Shown here one piece after another: positions 62,327-64,000 of a stretch of DNA of 64,000 nucleotides. The position numbers and the translations under genes were made by a program. Each line of letters begins with the position of its first letter. Position 1 is the first letter of the stretch. Source of the stretch: Thecamonas trahens ATCC 50062 (Eukaryota > Apusozoa > Apusomonadida > Apusomonadidae); assembly GCF_000142905.1 (NCBI RefSeq), contig NW_013657678.1, forward strand, positions 592,974 through 656,973, read 5' to 3'. The notes below the pieces were generated by a model. That model was not told the origin of the DNA and did not search any database. It saw only the letters and a list, made by a program, of their open reading frames with translations.

Positions 62327-64000
62327 CTAGTTCTCGCGATCTGGATGCGGTGGCTCGATGCGCAGCGGCCGCGCGGGACGGGCAGGGCGAACAGGTGCGG
62401 CACGTGCTCCGACCGCAGGGCGTGATGGCTTGTGCGTAGGGCGCGGTGGAACATGGTCGGGCACATTCGATGGCTTGCGGTCCGGCCGAGCCGGGCGCGA
62501 GGACGGGAGCGCGACAGAGCCGAGGCTGGGCGCGGTGTCATCGATCGCAACCGAATCGAGGTTGGTTGTGTGGAACATCGAGTCTGACGAGTCGAGCGTG
62601 GTGCCGGACACGAGGGCATGGAGGCCGACGTCTTGCATCTCGATGTCGGTGCCGACGGAGCGGACGTCGAGACCGGTGACGCTCTGGCGAAGGCCCATCC
62701 GTGACTCGACGGCGTTGTTGCTAAAGTTGCCACTGACGTAGAATTCGTTGTCCATGGTTTCCTTTTCCTCGCGCTGCAGCCGCACAATGTCAATCATGTT
62801 GCCGATGACGATGGCAAAGAGGTTAACCACAAGGCCGAGGACCACACCTCCTGTTCGAAGTGGCTTGTTGGTGAGGGTGCCGGCGTGGAGGACAACGATG
62901 ACCGAGGCGAGGACAACCCACGCCATCCAGTTGTGGAGCCTCGAGGCGTATGGCGCGCGGGTGGCAAGGTCGAGGAATGAGCCCACCAGGACGCACACGC
63001 TCGCGTACGCCTTTGTGGTGTCGGCCCAGAACAGCGCCATCGACAGAACAACTCCGAGTTTGCGGCCCATGATGGCCGCTTCAAACCACCAGGCGTCTTC
63101 CACAAACCGCCCGACAAGAAAGCCATACCGTAGAACAAAGACGCTCGACTCGAGCTGCTTCCGCTCGCGATGCAGAATGTACACCACACTTGCCGGGAGA
63201 CCAAAGCCGTAGCCGACCACGCCCGCGGCGCCAAACACAAACAGGCTCCACCAGGTCGGGGTGTAGCACGACCGCGCCGGCGCCGCGCTCAGCACCCACC
63301 GGCCCGACGCGTCCTTGCGACAGCCAAAAAGTGAGAACGCACCCGCCACCAGCGGCATGTACATCAGCACTAGCAGCTGCCACCAGCATCGCGCTGCGGC
63401 GTTACGGACTTGCGCTGGAATAAACTGCGAGAGCCATGGCGCAGAGATGAACGAGAGTCCCATAAAGACGCCAGAGACAAAAAGGACAACAGCGGCAGCA
63501 AGGATCGGGAGCGCAAGCGTGAGCAAGAACTTGAGGACCCAGACGTCGGTTCCGGGGACCACGCTGCACTCGGGGCTCGTCAGCTCGAAGTTGAGGTTGA
63601 GGCTCGAGGCAACATCAAAGTAGACGTCGGCAAACGCGCCCCAGTCAAAGTCGAGCTTGCCGTATAGAGCCGTGATCTGGAGACCGTTGAGACCGATCAT
63701 CGCCGCCGCAAACTTGTAGCTCACGCTCTCCGCGAGGTTGAACGCGAGGAGGACGGCCGTGACGGCGAGGCAGCCAACGACCATGACGACTACAACCAGG
63801 GTGTTGACACCAGTCTTGCATTTGAAGCACTTGCCGTTGAGTGCGTAGTAGCCTTTGGCACACTCGGCGCAGAGCCGCGCGGTGTAGCCCGGGGCGCACG
63901 CGCCACCACCGGCACACGCTTCGGAAGTCGGGCACGGCAGGAAGAGCGTTGCCGCGTCGCCAGAGGTAAAGCCGGGGGCTGCCACCGGCGGTGCCTTGCC
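62327..64000 (-). CDS. C-terminal part of a second cysteine-rich polytopic membrane protein (runs off window)
   Basis: Partial: open to the window edge on its 5' side, stop at 62327. It starts in Cys-rich sequence (CPTSEACAGGGACAPGYTARLCAECAKGYYALNGKCFKC), followed by eight to nine hydrophobic helices (for example TLVVVVMVVGCLAVTAVLLAF, WMAWVVLASVIVVLHAG, GLVVNLFAIVIGNMIDIV). The cytoplasmic tail of about 140 residues is rich in Ser, Arg and Pro with PxRP motifs. Order and motifs (AIMGRKLGVVLS; AILGRKFGVIFG in the other) show it is a paralogue of the gene at 42809-46670. The gap to the giant gene is only about 120 bp. Function unknown. Confidence 0.8.
   Translation of the reverse strand, partial: GKAPPVAAPGFTSGDAATLFLPCPTSEACAGGGACAPGYTARLCAECAKGYYALNGKCFKCKTGVNTLVVVVMVVGCLAVTAVLLAFNLAESVSYKFAAAMIGLNGLQITALYGKLDFDWGAFADVYFDVASSLNLNFELTSPECSVVPGTDVWVLKFLLTLALPILAAAVVLFVSGVFMGLSFISAPWLSQFIPAQVRNAAARCWWQLLVLMYMPLVAGAFSLFGCRKDASGRWVLSAAPARSCYTPTWWSLFVFGAAGVVGYGFGLPASVVYILHRERKQLESSVFVLRYGFLVGRFVEDAWWFEAAIMGRKLGVVLSMALFWADTTKAYASVCVLVGSFLDLATRAPYASRLHNWMAWVVLASVIVVLHAGTLTNKPLRTGGVVLGLVVNLFAIVIGNMIDIVRLQREEKETMDNEFYVSGNFSNNAVESRMGLRQSVTGLDVRSVGTDIEMQDVGLHALVSGTTLDSSDSMFHTTNLDSVAIDDTAPSLGSVALPSSRPARPDRKPSNVPDHVPPRPTHKPSRPAVGARAAPVRPARPARPLRIEPPHPDREN

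Noticed and set aside
1-64000. CRISPR array, transposon, virus or bacterial insertion
   Set aside because: No regularly spaced repeat-spacer array, transposase, integrase, reverse transcriptase or capsid-like frame was seen; composition is uniform.

Overview
The window reads as GC-rich, gene-dense nuclear DNA from a free-living unicellular eukaryote. Genes are mostly single-exon, on both strands, often less than 200 bp apart, and the few introns are short GT-AG introns. Content such as a MOK-type kinase, a class-unassigned myosin, a Rab escort protein, an EF-hand mitochondrial carrier, an RBR ubiquitin ligase and cysteine-rich polytopic membrane proteins fits a heterotrophic flagellate. An apusomonad such as Thecamonas is my best guess; the sequence alone does not prove it. 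Two 100-N assembly gaps (11040-11139 and 41329-41428) lie inside poly-G/poly-C tracts.

Layout. 130-9.6 kb: a disordered protein, a SAP+PBZ nuclear protein, two coiled-coil proteins, a tail-anchored protein, and a gene with a duplicated intron-exon unit. 9.6-20.9 kb: a Gln-rich protein, MOK kinase, NAD kinase, an ankyrin protein, a lumenal JmjC-like oxygenase and a Rab escort protein. 21.1-28.7 kb: the histidine locus, with a 1720-residue seven-domain polypeptide (HisH-HisF-HisA-HisI-HisE-HisD-HisG) transcribed divergently from a HisC-HAD phosphatase fusion. Together they carry every step of histidine biosynthesis except imidazoleglycerol-phosphate dehydratase, if the HAD domain is the histidinol phosphatase. 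28.7-46.7 kb: RBR ligase, an atypical Ras/Rho-like GTPase, a myosin with four PH domains, a PLAC8-like protein, an ATP-Mg/Pi carrier, a branched-chain aminotransferase and a large cysteine-rich membrane protein. 47-49 kb: two tandem paralogues of an unrecognised family. 49.2-62.2 kb: a roughly 4,240-residue protein combining a thioredoxin fold, UBA-like segments, a DUF3638/DUF3645 helicase-like core, EF-hands and a RanBP2/NZF zinc finger. The window ends in a second cysteine-rich membrane protein.

A pattern that cuts across genes: five otherwise good genes (coiled-coil, Rab escort, GTPase, cysteine-rich membrane protein, giant protein) are broken into overlapping reading frames at nine positions. 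Every break is a -1 shift that one extra base in a short mononucleotide run would repair. Single-base undercalls in the assembly are the simplest explanation; programmed -1 frameshifting is the alternative to exclude.
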